NCBI RefSeq assembly: GCF_018968705.1
Contig: NZ_CP076668.1
Coordinates: 4,847,001 to 4,911,000, forward strand
DNA: 64,000 nt
Reading direction: 5' to 3'
Source: Pseudomonas lijiangensis
GTDB taxonomy: Bacteria > Pseudomonadota > Gammaproteobacteria > Pseudomonadales > Pseudomonadaceae
Under the pieces are notes generated by a model. The model did not search any database. It was not told the origin of the DNA and saw nothing but the letters and a program-made list of their open reading frames with translations. Made by a program: the position numbers and the translations under genes. Below are positions 1-11,089 of the stretch, piece by piece; positions within the stretch are counted from its first letter, which is position 1, and every line of letters begins with the position of its first letter.

Positions 1-1915
1 CAAACTCGCCATCCACCAGCAGATGACTCGGCTGCCCGGCCGGGACATGGGGAATGTTCACCATGACTTTGCTGACCTGGGTATTGAGCAATTGCCCTTT
101 ACTGGCCTTGACCCTCACGCCGCTGTTTTCCACATAGACCTGACCATCGACGCCCTTGAGCGATGGCCAGCCCGGCTGGAAGTCCAGAGTGGCGTCATGC
201 ACATCGAAAAACAGGCTGATGACCCGGGCCGTATCCGGCGAGCCATGGTTCAGCGAACCCTGATACTGGAAATAACCCTGATTGACCGCACCGCCCACTA
301 CCGCCGTGCGCAACCACTTGTCCAGCTCCGGGCTCAGCACGGCGGGCAGGTACTTGCCGGTATAGCGGCCGTCGCCATCGACCATGCCGACCCGCAGGTC
401 CATGTAGTCTTCCTGATCGTGGTTGAAATGCAGACGGATCAGGAAGTCGGCTGCAATCTTGCCCTCTTGCCCCAACACCTTGATATACGGTGCGATGAGG
501 GTGAAACCCTGATCGTCCAGCTTCCAGGTCAGGCGTGCGTTGGCTTTCAGGTAATGCCAGGGGTTCTTGAAGATCGGGTCCAGGTGCAGCATGAAGTCAT
601 CGGTGGCCAGACGCAGTTCGCCCTGCCCCAGATCACCGCTGATGGCGCCACTGACGTTTCCGGCTGCCGGAGCGCCGTGATAGGCATTGAAACCCACCTT
701 GTCCAGATTGGCAGCAAAGCTCAGACGCTTGTCGCCCACCGCCTGAGGCCGGTAATCGAGCAGCACATTGCGCAAGCCACCGGTGGCCTTGAGATTGTTG
801 AGCGCCGTGCGAAAACCTTCCGGCAACGGCGCGACGGAATCGAGCAGCGGCGTGACCGGTGTCAGGTCCAGCCTGTCGGCCTGCACATGCCAGAGTTCTT
901 CCTGACCATCGGTGGCAGCTGTCTGGGTCAGCTTCAAACGGCTTTCCCAGCGATCCTTGCCCAGACTCATGGCCAGAGAATCCAGCGTCAGGTCAAAACC
1001 TGTATCGCTGCGCTGAAACCAGGCATTGAGGGCCAGATTGTCGATGACGGCGGGCTTGCGCTCGGCATAGCCTGTCTTGATCTGGGGTGCATTGAGGCGT
1101 GCGACACCGCTTTGAACAGTCCCCTTGCCCCAGCTCAGCCAGAACTCGCCACCGGTCTTGAGGGTGGAAACCTTCCATTCACGGGTGAGAGCCTTCGGCA
1201 GCCACTTGGCCCAGTCGCTCTGGGGCAGGCTCAGGTACAGATCGGCTTCGCCGTCCTTCCACTGGCTGGCCTGGATTCGCGAGCGCAGGTTCAGGCTCAG
1301 CGGCTGGCCGTCAGGAAGGGTCATGCGCGCATCGAGGCGCTGATGATAGCTGCCGGTGAGCAGAGTGAAGTTGACATAGGTAAGGGTCAGCGGCGATTCG
1401 TCGAAAGGCTGCAACGTCACCTGGCTGTCGAGCAGCGACAGGCGCGACACGATCTGCATCTGGTTGAGCAGCTTCTCGGGATCGAGAGGGGCGTCGTCCT
1501 GTACGGGCAGGCCCTGGACTGCCCAGGCTCCGTCCTTGTCCTGCTTGAGAATGACCTGCAGACCGCCGACCTCAAGATGGGCAATACGCACGTCACGGGC
1601 TTTCAGGCTGCCCGGGATATCGGGCAACACCGTGACCTGATCGAGACGCAAGGCACTGGAGCCCTCGCCCACCATCACATCATGGGCAACCAGCACCGGA
1701 GAAAAACCGCTCCAGCTTCCTTCCAGACTGCCGATGCTCAACGGCATGCCAAGGGCTGCACTGGCACGAGTCTCCACATCGACCCGGTACTCGGCGACCA
1801 TGGGCATCAACTGACGCCCGAGACTTACATACAAGGCAGCCAGAATCAGCGCCAGCGCGCAAAGACCCAGCCCCCAGCGAGTCAGGGCGGAAAAGAAACG
1901 GGACAGACGCTCCAT
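1..1915 (-). CDS. yhdP: YhdP family (AsmA-like) envelope protein, N-terminal part
   Basis: The frame starts with ATG at 1915 after a GGAGGG ribosome site eight bases upstream and stays open to the left edge, giving about 638 N-terminal residues. The product begins MERLSRFF, followed by a hydrophobic segment at about residues 13-30 and then a long beta-rich, AsmA/DUF3971-like region without catalytic motifs. YhdP proteins are about 1,270 residues long, so roughly half is present. Members of this family span the periplasm and are implicated in moving phospholipid to the outer membrane. It lies downstream of mreBCD-maf-rng on the same strand, its usual place in Pseudomonas. The C-terminus is outside the window. 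The long plus-strand frame covering the same bases is an antisense shadow. Confidence 0.88.
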   Translation of the reverse strand, partial: MERLSRFFSALTRWGLGLCALALILAALYVSLGRQLMPMVAEYRVDVETRASAALGMPLSIGSLEGSWSGFSPVLVAHDVMVGEGSSALRLDQVTVLPDIPGSLKARDVRIAHLEVGGLQVILKQDKDGAWAVQGLPVQDDAPLDPEKLLNQMQIVSRLSLLDSQVTLQPFDESPLTLTYVNFTLLTGSYHQRLDARMTLPDGQPLSLNLRSRIQASQWKDGEADLYLSLPQSDWAKWLPKALTREWKVSTLKTGGEFWLSWGKGTVQSGVARLNAPQIKTGYAERKPAVIDNLALNAWFQRSDTGFDLTLDSLAMSLGKDRWESRLKLTQTAATDGQEELWHVQADRLDLTPVTPLLDSVAPLPEGFRTALNNLKATGGLRNVLLDYRPQAVGDKRLSFAANLDKVGFNAYHGAPAAGNVSGAISGDLGQGELRLATDDFMLHLDPIFKNPWHYLKANARLTWKLDDQGFTLIAPYIKVLGQEGKIAADFLIRLHFNHDQEDYMDLRVGMVDGDGRYTGKYLPAVLSPELDKWLRTAVVGGAVNQGYFQYQGSLNHGSPDTARVISLFFDVHDATLDFQPGWPSLKGVDGQVYVENSGVRVKASKGQLLNTQVSKVMVNIPHVPAGQPSHLLVDGEF

Positions 1916-2086
1916 TCAGAGAGCCCTCCGCAATAAAGCCCGGCATTCAGCGTTGCTGAAGTGAACCTGGCTCAATACTGCAGGTGCGGCCCGGTACAGG
2001 TTTTGCTCATTTACCACGCATCATTCTCGTTATAAGGGCATACGGCTCGTCGTCGTGGGCATCAGGCTTTCACGACACGAGCAACT

Positions 2087-3544
2087 TCAGAGCAGCACCA
2101 CGTCATATTGTTCCTGTGAATACATGGTTTCTACCTGAAAACGAATGGTGCGTCCGATAAAGCTCTCCAGTTCCGCCACATTGCCCGACTCTTCATCGAG
2201 CAGTCGGTCCACCACGCGCTGGTTGGCCAGTACCCGATAGCCCACCGCCTGATAGGCCCGGGCCTCGCGCAGGATCTCGCGGAAAATCTCGTAACAGATG
2301 GTTTCCGGGGTCTTGAGCTTGCCGCGCCCCTGACAGCAGTGGCAGGGCTCGCACAGCACTTGCTCCAGACTTTCACGGGTGCGCTTGCGGGTCATCTGCA
2401 CCAGACCAAGCTCGGTGATACCGATGATGTTGGTCTTGGCGTGATCGCGCTCCAGCTGTTTCTCCAGGGTGCGCAGGACCTGACGCTGGTGTTCGCCATC
2501 CTCCATATCGATGAAGTCGATGATGATGATGCCGCCCAGATTGCGCAGACGCAGTTGCCGCGCAATGGCCGTCGCGGCCTCCAGGTTGGTCTTGAAGATG
2601 GTTTCTTCCAGATTGCGATGGCCGACGAACGCGCCGGTGTTGACGTCGATGGTGCTCATGGCCTCGGCAGGGTCGACCACCAGATAGCCACCCGACTTGA
2701 GCGGCACCTTGCGCTCCAGCGCCTTCTGGATTTCGTCTTCCACGCCGTACAGATCAAAGATCGGACGCTCACCGGGATAATGTTCCAGACGGTCGGCGAT
2801 TTCCGGCATCAGCTCGGCCACGAACTGCGTGGTTTTCTGGAAGGTTTCCCGGGAGTCGATACGGATCTTCTCGATACGCGGGCTGACCAGATCGCGCAGT
2901 GTGCGCAGCGCCAGGCCAAGATCCTCGTAGATCACGTTGGGCGGGCTGATGGTCTTGATCTGCTCGCCGATCTGGTCCCACAGCCTGCGCAAATAGCGGA
3001 TGTCCATGAGGATTTCGTCGGCGCCCGCACCTTCGGCGGCGGTACGCAGGATAAAACCGCCTGCTTCCTTGATACCTTCCAGTGCCACGCAATCGCTGAC
3101 GACCTTCTTGAGTCGCTCGCGCTCGCCTTCGTCCTCGATCTTCAGGGAAATGCCCACGTGAGCCGTGCGCGGCATGTACACCAGATAGCGCGACGGAATC
3201 GACAGTTGCGTGGTCAGGCGTGCGCCCTTGCTGCCAATCGGGTCCTTGGTGACCTGCACGACCAGGCTCTGGCCTTCATGGACCAGAGAGCTGATGGTTT
3301 CCACTGCCGGCCCTTCACGCATGGAGATTTCCGACGCATGAATGAAGGCTGCGCGATCCAGACCGATATCGATGAATGCGGCCTGCATGCCGGGCAGCAC
3401 ACGCACCACCTTGCCTTTGTAGATATTGCCGACGATGCCGCGACGCTGGGTCCGCTCGACATGGACCTCCTGCAGGACACCGTTTTCCACCACTGCCACC
3501 CGCGACTCCATCGGGGTGATATTGATCAGAATCTCTTCACTCAT
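2087..3544 (-). CDS. rng: Ribonuclease G
   Basis: An endoribonuclease of the RNase E/G family that matures the 5' end of 16S rRNA and takes part in mRNA decay. The 485 residues match the usual length of RNase G, without the long C-terminal scaffold of RNase E. An S1 RNA-binding domain covers about residues 38-120. The metal-binding catalytic aspartates are D300 (in STIDVNTG) and D343 (in IIIIDFIDM). A Zn-link CxxC motif is C398/C401, followed by a Cys-rich CHCC stretch. Its start overlaps the end of maf by four bases, indicating translational coupling within the mre-maf-rng group. Confidence 0.97.
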   Translation of the reverse strand: MSEEILINITPMESRVAVVENGVLQEVHVERTQRRGIVGNIYKGKVVRVLPGMQAAFIDIGLDRAAFIHASEISMREGPAVETISSLVHEGQSLVVQVTKDPIGSKGARLTTQLSIPSRYLVYMPRTAHVGISLKIEDEGERERLKKVVSDCVALEGIKEAGGFILRTAAEGAGADEILMDIRYLRRLWDQIGEQIKTISPPNVIYEDLGLALRTLRDLVSPRIEKIRIDSRETFQKTTQFVAELMPEIADRLEHYPGERPIFDLYGVEDEIQKALERKVPLKSGGYLVVDPAEAMSTIDVNTGAFVGHRNLEETIFKTNLEAATAIARQLRLRNLGGIIIIDFIDMEDGEHQRQVLRTLEKQLERDHAKTNIIGITELGLVQMTRKRTRESLEQVLCEPCHCCQGRGKLKTPETICYEIFREILREARAYQAVGYRVLANQRVVDRLLDEESGNVAELESFIGRTIRFQVETMYSQEQYDVVLL

Positions 3545-4140
3545 GGCTTCTCACCTTCCAGGCATTGCCAACAGGGTATGCCGAAACTGCCCAGCAGTTC
3601 TGCGGTTTCGCACAGAGGTAGCCCAACGACTCCAGAATAGCTGCCATGCAGCTCTTCGACGAAAATCGCTGCAAGGCCTTGAACAGCATAACTGCCCGCC
3701 TTGTCCTGCGGCTCGCCGCTGGCCCAGTAGGTACGGGCTTCATGGGGTTCGATAGAGCGAAAGCGCACGCGGCTGGTCACGATGCGAGCCTCGCTGCGCT
3801 GGCGATCGACCAGCGCAATGGCAGTCAGCACCTGATGTTCACGCCCGGACAGCGCAGCCAGCATTGCCAGTGCATCGGCCTGATCCACCGGCTTGCCCAG
3901 AATGCGACCGTCAAGCACCACAGCGGTATCGGCACCCAGCACGCAAGCGTCTTCATCGCCCAGCAAGGCCAGACCGGCCGCGGCCTTGCCACGCGCCAGA
4001 CGCTCGACATAGGCGGTTGGTGCTTCATCATTCAGAGGGGTTTCGTCGATTTGCGCACTCAGCGCAGTGAAAGGCACACCGATCTGAGTGAGCAGTTCAC
4101 GCCGGCGCGGTGAGCCAGAGGCCAGATAGAGCAAGGGCAT
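3541..4140 (-). CDS. maf: Maf family nucleoside triphosphate pyrophosphatase
   Basis: A 199-residue Maf/YhdE protein. The family hydrolyses dTTP, UTP and modified nucleotides to the monophosphate plus pyrophosphate, a house-cleaning activity also linked to septum formation. The N-terminal signature [12 protein letters not shown] (residues 6-17) is the phosphate-binding loop, and [14 protein letters not shown] carries the metal-binding acidic residue. The start ATG at 4140 follows GGAGATGTCCTT. The gene sits between mreD and rng in the conserved order mreBCD-maf-rng. YhdE-type dTTP/UTP specificity is inferred from family and context. Confidence 0.95.
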   Translation of the reverse strand: MPLLYLASGSPRRRELLTQIGVPFTALSAQIDETPLNDEAPTAYVERLARGKAAAGLALLGDEDACVLGADTAVVLDGRILGKPVDQADALAMLAALSGREHQVLTAIALVDRQRSEARIVTSRVRFRSIEPHEARTYWASGEPQDKAGSYAVQGLAAIFVEELHGSYSGVVGLPLCETAELLGSFGIPCWQCLEGEKP

Positions 4141-4203
4141 AAGGACATCTCCGTGTCTGTGACGATAAGCGCAGCACGACGCAGTCCTGCGCTCACGCTG
4201 CGC

Positions 4204-4695
4204 TTAGTTGATTTTCAAACGCTTGCTCAACCCACGCAGACCATAACTCACCCATGGCCACAACAAGGCGCTGACCAGTGCGGGCAGCACGAGCGCCAGC
4301 GTTGGCTGTCGATTGCCGTTCAAGGCGCTGATCCACAGCTGCACGAGCTGCGCCAGACCAAAGACCACCAGCAGCACCAGACATTGCTGCCACATGGGGA
4401 ACATGCGCAGACGCTGCTGCAAGGACATGACCAGGAAGGCGATCAACGTCAGGATCAGCGCGTTCTGGCCCAGATAGTTGCCGTATAGCACGTCTTCCAT
4501 CAAGCCCAGCAGCCAGGCCGTGGTCATGCCGACTTTATGCGGCAGGGCCAGCACCCAGAAACTCAGAAGCAACGCCAGCCACAGCGGACGAAAGATTTCC
4601 ATGAACTGCGGCAGTGGCGAAATGCTCAGCAACAGGCCGATGGCGAAGGTGAGCCAGACAACCCAGCCATTGCGCCCGGAAACATGACTAACCAT
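4204..4695 (-). CDS. mreD: Rod shape-determining protein MreD
   Basis: A small integral membrane protein of 163 residues from the ATG at 4695 (MVSHVSGRNG). It has five or six hydrophobic segments, as expected for MreD, which joins MreC and MreB to the elongasome (RodA-PBP2). A longer frame exists upstream, but that extension is Arg/Pro-rich, lies in another frame of mreC and has no family resemblance. The start overlaps the mreC stop by eight bases (ATGGTTAG), so translation is probably coupled. maf follows 63 bases later. Confidence 0.94.
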   Translation of the reverse strand: MVSHVSGRNGWVVWLTFAIGLLLSISPLPQFMEIFRPLWLALLLSFWVLALPHKVGMTTAWLLGLMEDVLYGNYLGQNALILTLIAFLVMSLQQRLRMFPMWQQCLVLLVVFGLAQLVQLWISALNGNRQPTLALVLPALVSALLWPWVSYGLRGLSKRLKIN

Positions 4696-5815
4696 CGATT
4701 CGCTCCCGAGAGTTGGAAGGTACAGACGCCGGAGGCTGTGACATGGCAGGTCTTGCAGCAGGCCGCGCCGGGGCTTGCTGGGTTGCCGGAGCCGGGGTTG
4801 CAGCCGGAGCCGAAGTACCCTGGGCAGCCGGTCTGGCGTGAGTGGTGCTGGTCGGGAACGATGGAACCGTTGGCATCGGCACCATCGGGAAAGCCGGTGA
4901 CAGCGGTGGAATCGTTGGCGCGACAGTCGGCTCAAGGCCTTTATCGATGGACTCCTGAGCCTGGGCCGCATCGGCAGCGCGCTCTTCCGGCGAACGGCCA
5001 TCGGAGAACACCAGCAGCAGATAGCGGCTGCGGTTCAAGGCAGCAGTGGGAACGGCGCGCACAATGGCAAACGGCTGCCCGGAGTCATGAATGACTTCCT
5101 TGACGGTTGCTACCGGATAACCCGCCGGGAAGCGCTGACCAAGACCGGAACTGACCAGCAGATCGCCTTCCTTGATGTCAGCGGTATCCGCCACATGCCG
5201 CAATTCCAGACGCTCCGGGTTGCCGGTGCCGCTGGCAATGGCGCGCAGGCCATTGCGGTTGACCTGTACGGGAATGCTGTGAGTGGTGTCCGTCAGCAAC
5301 AGGACACGCGAGGTGTAGGGCATCAGTTCGACCACCTGCCCCATCAGGCCACGGGCATCGAGCACCGGCTGGCCCAGGACAACGCCATCGCGCTCGCCCT
5401 TGTTGATGATGATGCGATGGGTGAAGGGGTTCGGGTCCATGCCGATCAGCTCGGCGACTTCGACCTTCTCGTTGACCAGTGCCGAGGAGTTGAGCAACTC
5501 GCGCAGGCGAACGTTCTGCTCGGTCAGTGCCGCCAGCTTTTGCAGGCGACCTTGCAGGAGCAGGGTTTCGGTCTTGAGTTTCTCATTTTCGGCGATCAGC
5601 TCGGTACGACTGCCGAACTGGCTGGCAACGCCCTGAAACATGCGCTGCGGCAGATCGACGATCCAGTAGGTCTGCATCAATACCAGCGACATCTGGCTGC
5701 GCACGGGCTTGAGGATCGTGAAGCGTGCGTCCACCACCATCAACGCGACCGACAGCACGACCAGTACCAGAAGACGTACGCCCAGCGATGGGCCTTTTGC
5801 GAAAAGCGGTTTAAT
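4688..5815 (-). CDS. mreC: Rod shape-determining protein MreC (probable ATT start)
   Basis: A bitopic periplasmic scaffold that links MreB to the peptidoglycan elongation machinery. It has a short cytoplasmic N-terminus, a membrane helix (about residues 14-32), a coiled coil (FGSRTELIAENEKLKTETL) and the two-lobed beta domain. The C-terminus is a long Pro/Ala-rich tail typical of Pseudomonas. The start is unusual. No ATG, GTG or TTG lies in frame between an upstream TGA and the first GTG at 5758, which would cut into the membrane helix. The frame running back through KPLFAKGPSLGVR begins at an ATT at 5815, placed eight bases after GGAGG. I chose the ATT (375 aa); the fallback is the GTG at 5758 (356 aa). 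Confidence 0.9.
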   Translation of the reverse strand: MKPLFAKGPSLGVRLLVLVVLSVALMVVDARFTILKPVRSQMSLVLMQTYWIVDLPQRMFQGVASQFGSRTELIAENEKLKTETLLLQGRLQKLAALTEQNVRLRELLNSSALVNEKVEVAELIGMDPNPFTHRIIINKGERDGVVLGQPVLDARGLMGQVVELMPYTSRVLLLTDTTHSIPVQVNRNGLRAIASGTGNPERLELRHVADTADIKEGDLLVSSGLGQRFPAGYPVATVKEVIHDSGQPFAIVRAVPTAALNRSRYLLLVFSDGRSPEERAADAAQAQESIDKGLEPTVAPTIPPLSPAFPMVPMPTVPSFPTSTTHARPAAQGTSAPAATPAPATQQAPARPAARPAMSQPPASVPSNSRERIDG

Positions 5816-5997
5816 AGGCCGCTCCTCCCGGGCATGCGATCAAAGGATCAAGCTTCAATTGGCTGTTATTCATGGGGTATGAACCGGCCTGGACAGATGG
5901 AAGAAATAGGCACCTTGTTTCGGCGTCAGCCTAACGCATACAGGTAGCACAAGCGCTACCTGCATACAAAAGACCCTATGAACAGCGCCCCGGCGAA

Positions 5998-7083
<1,086 letters not shown>

Positions 7084-7242
7084 CTAACAACGACAGGGAT
7101 TTTGGGCAAGGAGCCAATATGTTAAATTGGCGGTTTTCTGAACACACCCCGCGACATTAGCGGCTTTAAGACCGCATAAATGCGGTGGTGTTCCGCAATT
7201 TGCTGGCAGACCGATTCGCCGGCATTCCACTGGAGATACCCC

Positions 7243-7530
7243 ATGGCGCTTGAACGCTCCGACGTGGAAAAGATCGCCCATCTGGCCCGACTGGGCCTGG
7301 ATGACGCCGATATCCCGCGTACTACCGAAGCACTTAACAGCATTCTTGGGCTGGTCGATCAGATGCAAGCGGTCGATACCACAGGCATCGAACCTCTGGC
7401 TCACCCGCTGGAAGCTTCCCAGCGCCTGCGCGAAGACGCCGTTACAGAGCACAATCGTCGCGACACTTACCAAGCCATCGCACCAGCGGTCCAGGACGGG
7501 CTTTATCTGGTTCCGAAAGTCATCGAGTAA
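7243..7530 (+). CDS. gatC: Asp-tRNA(Asn)/Glu-tRNA(Gln) amidotransferase subunit C
   Basis: The small subunit of the GatCAB amidotransferase, which converts misacylated Glu-tRNA(Gln) and Asp-tRNA(Asn) to the correct amide forms. GatC clamps the GatA-GatB interface. The 95-residue product from the ATG at 7243 ([17 protein letters not shown]) has the usual size and the conserved LARLGL and [12 protein letters not shown] motifs. An upstream extension to 7180 has no homology and is not chosen. It is the first gene of gatCAB, divergent from mreB across about 207 bases that should hold both promoters. Confidence 0.96.
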   Translation: MALERSDVEKIAHLARLGLDDADIPRTTEALNSILGLVDQMQAVDTTGIEPLAHPLEASQRLREDAVTEHNRRDTYQAIAPAVQDGLYLVPKVIE

Positions 7531-7544
7531 GGGAAAGAGCCTGC

Positions 7545-8996
7545 ATGCATCAAATGACTCTGGCCGAGATCGCCCGCGGACTCGCCGATAAAAAGTTTTC
7601 TTCCGAAGAACTGACCCGTGTCCTGCTGGCGCGCATCGCGCAGCTCGACCCTCAGCTCAACAGCTTCATTACCCTCACCGAAGACCTGGCGATCACTCAG
7701 GCCCAGGCTGCCGACGCACGTCGCGCTGCCGGTGAGAACGGCGCGCTGCTGGGCGCACCTCTGGCGCACAAGGACCTGTTCTGCACCCAGGGCATCCGCA
7801 CCAGTTGCGCCTCGCGCATGCTCGACAACTTCAAGGCTCCGTATGACGCAACAGTGGTTGCCCGACTGGCGGCCGCGGGCACCGTGACCCTTGGCAAGAC
7901 CAACATGGACGAATTCGCCATGGGTTCGGCCAACGAGTCCAGCTACTACGGCGCAGTGAAAAACCCCTGGGCTCTGGAGCACGTTCCCGGTGGTTCGTCC
8001 GGCGGTTCAGCGGCTGCCGTTGCAGCACGCCTGCTGCCTGCGGCCACCGGCACCGACACCGGTGGCTCGATTCGCCAACCGGCCGCACTGACCAACCTGA
8101 CCGGCCTGAAACCGACTTACGGTCGCGTTTCCCGCTGGGGCATGATCGCCTACGCGTCCAGCCTCGATCAGGCAGGCCCGATGGCCCGCACCGCCGAAGA
8201 CTGCGCCCTGCTGCTGCAAGGCATGGCCGGTTTCGATCCACAGGACTCCACCAGCATCGATGAGCCTGTGCCGGATTACGCCGCCAGCCTCAACACCTCG
8301 ATCAAGGGCCTGCGCATCGGTCTGCCGAAGGAATACTTCAGCGCCGGTCTCGACCCGCGCATCGCACAACTGGTGCACGAAAGCGTCAAGGAGCTGGAAA
8401 AGCTCGGCGCAATCGTCAAGGAAATCAGCCTGCCGAACAACCAGCACGCGATTCCTGCGTACTACGTCATCGCGCCAGCTGAAGCCTCGTCCAACCTGTC
8501 GCGCTTCGACGGCGTACGCTTCGGCTATCGCTGCGAAGAGCCAAAAGACCTGACCGACCTGTACAAGCGCTCCCGCGCAGAAGGCTTCGGCCCTGAAGTA
8601 CAGCGCCGCATCATGGTCGGTGCCTACGCCCTGTCGGCTGGCTACTACGACGCCTATTACCTGCAAGCGCAGAAGATTCGTCGCCTGATCAAGAACGACT
8701 TCATGAACGCCTTCGCCGAAGTCGACGTGATTCTCGGCCCGACCACGCCAAACCCGGCCTGGAAAATCGGCGCCAAGAACAACGATCCGGTGTCTGCGTA
8801 TCTGGAAGACTTCTACACCATCACCGCCAACCTCGCGGGTCTGCCAGGCCTGTCCATGCCTGCCGGCTTCGTCGACGGCCTGCCGGTGGGTGTTCAATTG
8901 CTTGCACCGTATTTCCAGGAAGGCCGTCTGTTGAATGTGGCCCATCAGTATCAGCAAGTCACTGACTGGCACACACGCACACCTGAAGGCTTCTGA
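7545..8996 (+). CDS. gatA: Asp-tRNA(Asn)/Glu-tRNA(Gln) amidotransferase subunit A
   Basis: The glutaminase (amidase-signature) subunit, which releases ammonia from glutamine and channels it to GatB. The 483-residue protein carries the Ser-cisSer-Lys triad: K76 in LAHKDLF, S151 in the GGSSGGS loop and S175 in [10 protein letters not shown]. The start at 7545 lies 14 bases after gatC, with a GGGA-type ribosome site. gatB follows after 13 bases. No unusual feature was seen. Confidence 0.97.
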   Translation: MHQMTLAEIARGLADKKFSSEELTRVLLARIAQLDPQLNSFITLTEDLAITQAQAADARRAAGENGALLGAPLAHKDLFCTQGIRTSCASRMLDNFKAPYDATVVARLAAAGTVTLGKTNMDEFAMGSANESSYYGAVKNPWALEHVPGGSSGGSAAAVAARLLPAATGTDTGGSIRQPAALTNLTGLKPTYGRVSRWGMIAYASSLDQAGPMARTAEDCALLLQGMAGFDPQDSTSIDEPVPDYAASLNTSIKGLRIGLPKEYFSAGLDPRIAQLVHESVKELEKLGAIVKEISLPNNQHAIPAYYVIAPAEASSNLSRFDGVRFGYRCEEPKDLTDLYKRSRAEGFGPEVQRRIMVGAYALSAGYYDAYYLQAQKIRRLIKNDFMNAFAEVDVILGPTTPNPAWKIGAKNNDPVSAYLEDFYTITANLAGLPGLSMPAGFVDGLPVGVQLLAPYFQEGRLLNVAHQYQQVTDWHTRTPEGF

Positions 8997-9009
8997 GGAG
9001 CAACTTACT

Positions 9010-10455
9010 ATGCAATGGGAAGTCGTCATCGGGCTGGAGATTCACACCCAGCTTTCGACCCAATCGAAGATTTTCTCCGGTAGCGCCACCACGTTCGGCT
9101 CCGAGCCCAACACTCAGGCCAGCCTTGTGGATCTGGGCATGCCGGGCGTGTTGCCGGTGCTCAACAAGGAAGCGGTACGCATGGCCGTCAAGTTCGGCCT
9201 GGCGGTCAACGCCGAAATCGGTCAGCACAACGTGTTCGCCCGCAAGAATTACTTCTACCCGGACCTGCCCAAGGGCTACCAGATCAGCCAGATGGAATTG
9301 CCGATCGTCGGCAAGGGCCACATGGACATCACCCTTGAAGACGGCACGGTCAAGCGCATCGGTATTACCCGCGCCCACCTGGAAGAAGATGCGGGCAAGA
9401 GCCTGCACGAAGACTACAGCGGCATGACCGGCATCGACCTGAACCGCGCCGGTACGCCGCTGCTGGAAATCGTTTCGGAACCGGACATGCGCAGCGCCAA
9501 GGAAGCCGTGGCTTACGTCAAGGCCATCCACGCGCTGGTTCGTTACCTGGGCATCTGCGACGGCAACATGGCCGAAGGCTCGCTGCGCTGCGACTGCAAC
9601 GTGTCGATTCGTCCCAAGGGCCAGGCCGAGTTCGGTACCCGCTGCGAGATCAAGAACGTCAACTCGTTCCGCTTCATCGAGAAGGCGATCAACAGCGAGA
9701 TCCAGCGCCAGATCGACCTGATCGAAGACGGTGGCAAGGTCATCCAGCAGACTCGCCTGTACGACCCGAACACCAACGAAACCCGCGCCATGCGCAGCAA
9801 GGAAGAAGCCAACGACTACCGTTACTTCCCCGACCCGGATCTGTTGCCGGTCGTCATCGAAGACTCGTTCCTCGACGAAACCCGCGCCACCCTGCCGGAA
9901 TTGCCGCCACAGAAACGCGAGCGCTTCCAGAGCCAGTTCGGTCTGTCGGCCTACGATGCAAGCGTGCTGGCTTCCAGCCGCGAGCAGGCCGATTACTTCG
10001 AGCAGGTCGTGAGCATCGGCGGCGACGCCAAACTGGCGGCCAACTGGGTCATGGTCGAGCTGGGCAGCCTGCTGAACAAGCAAGGCCTGGAAATCGAAGA
10101 ATCGCCAGTCAGCGCCGAGCAACTGGGCGGCATGCTCAAGCGCATCCTGGACAACACCATTTCCGGCAAGATCGCCAAGATGGTGTTCGAAGCCATGGCC
10201 AATGGTGAAGGCAGCGCCGACGAAGTCATCGAGAAACGTGGCCTGAAACAGGTTACTGACAGCGGTGCCATCGAATCGATGCTCGACGAAATGCTCGCCG
10301 CCAATGCCGAACAGGTCGAACAGTACCGCGCCGCAGACGAAGCCAAGCGCGGCAAGATGTTCGGTTTCTTCGTCGGACAGGCAATGAAAGCCTCCAAAGG
10401 CAAGGCCAACCCGCAGCAAGTGAACGAACTGCTGAAGGCCAAGCTCGAAGGCTGA
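9010..10455 (+). CDS. gatB: Asp-tRNA(Asn)/Glu-tRNA(Gln) amidotransferase subunit B
   Basis: The kinase/transamidase subunit, which phosphorylates the misacylated aminoacyl-tRNA and then amidates it. 481 residues from the ATG at 9010 ([17 protein letters not shown]), after GAGGAG. It contains the GLEIHTQL signature and the C-terminal YqeY-like helical domain that binds tRNA (from about residue 410). A longer frame into gatA is an artefact. Transcription probably ends in the REP-containing spacer directly downstream. Confidence 0.97.
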   Translation: MQWEVVIGLEIHTQLSTQSKIFSGSATTFGSEPNTQASLVDLGMPGVLPVLNKEAVRMAVKFGLAVNAEIGQHNVFARKNYFYPDLPKGYQISQMELPIVGKGHMDITLEDGTVKRIGITRAHLEEDAGKSLHEDYSGMTGIDLNRAGTPLLEIVSEPDMRSAKEAVAYVKAIHALVRYLGICDGNMAEGSLRCDCNVSIRPKGQAEFGTRCEIKNVNSFRFIEKAINSEIQRQIDLIEDGGKVIQQTRLYDPNTNETRAMRSKEEANDYRYFPDPDLLPVVIEDSFLDETRATLPELPPQKRERFQSQFGLSAYDASVLASSREQADYFEQVVSIGGDAKLAANWVMVELGSLLNKQGLEIEESPVSAEQLGGMLKRILDNTISGKIAKMVFEAMANGEGSADEVIEKRGLKQVTDSGAIESMLDEMLAANAEQVEQYRAADEAKRGKMFGFFVGQAMKASKGKANPQQVNELLKAKLEG

Positions 10456-10470
10456 CCCAAGCCGTAGGGG

Positions 10471-10624
10471 TAATGCTGATCAGTTAAGGTCAATAAATAA
10501 CTTTGTGGGAGGCAGCTTGCTGGCGACTTTGGCGTACGACGCAGAATATCTGCCAGTTTCAGGCCTTTTTCGCCAGCAAGCTGCCTCCCACACGTGTTGT
10601 TTTTGCCTTAACTGATAGGCATTA
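10471..10624. repeat. Nested inverted repeat containing a REP pair (REPIN)
   Basis: Two arms of a 23-base REP (beginning TGTGGGAGGCAGCTTGCT) face each other at 10504-10526 and 10570-10592, forming a REPIN-type hairpin. This lies inside a wider inverted repeat: the left arm at 10471-10489 (containing GATCAGTTAAGG) pairs with the right arm at 10606-10624 (CCTTAACTGATAGGC), 17 of 19 positions matching by eye. It sits directly after gatB, where it could stabilise the mRNA end or terminate transcription. A second copy of the whole arrangement is at 43167-43290. Confidence 0.85.
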
Positions 10625-10667
10625 ATTCACTCCCACATGGTTAAACAGGCATCACAGGATTAGACCC

Positions 10668-11036
10668 ATGCGCCGACTTGCCACTGCCTGTTCCCTGTTC
10701 ACTCTTCTGGCCGGTTGCGCCAGTCATGACATCGATCCCCACGGCTACGACGAAACCGGTCGCGCTTCGTATTACGGTGCCCGACATCACGGCAAGCGTA
10801 CCGCCAGTGGCGAACCCTTCAATCAGAATGCCTTGACCGCTGCTCATCGCGAGCTGCCTTTCGGCACGCGGGTCAAAGTCACCAACCTCGACAACGACAA
10901 GACCGTCGTCGTGCGCATCAACGATCGCGGCCCTCATGTACGAGGCAGGCTGATCGACGTCTCCCGTGAAGCCGCCGAACAACTGGGCATGCTGCGCAGC
11001 GGAACCGCGCCAGTGCGCGTCCAGAGCCTCGACTGA
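10668..11036 (+). CDS. Short RlpA-like double-psi beta-barrel lipoprotein
   Basis: A 122-residue exported lipoprotein: a signal peptide with lipobox LLAGC (lipidated Cys about residue 17), followed by an RlpA-type double-psi beta-barrel. Conserved segments are ASYYGARHHGKRTASGEPF, ALTAAHRELPFGT and VRINDRGP. The domain is that of the septal lytic transglycosylase RlpA, which cleaves denuded glycan. Unlike full RlpA (about 300 residues or more) it has no SPOR domain and no disordered linker, so it should not be recruited to septa in the same way. The ATG at 10668 follows AGGA eight bases upstream. Its role beyond peptidoglycan-related activity is unknown. Confidence 0.85.
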   Translation: MRRLATACSLFTLLAGCASHDIDPHGYDETGRASYYGARHHGKRTASGEPFNQNALTAAHRELPFGTRVKVTNLDNDKTVVVRINDRGPHVRGRLIDVSREAAEQLGMLRSGTAPVRVQSLD

Positions 11037-11089
11037 GGACAGCCCGAATTATCCAGCTATCGACCCTTCCCGCCCCCGCGCTCATCCAG

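Noticed and set aside
23..1936. A 637-codon plus-strand frame
   Set aside because: It is antisense to the clear yhdP coding frame, which has a good ribosome site and family sequence.
4204..5001. A 265-residue version of MreD
   Set aside because: The first about 100 residues are Arg/Pro-rich and come from an alternate frame of mreC. The true start is 4695.
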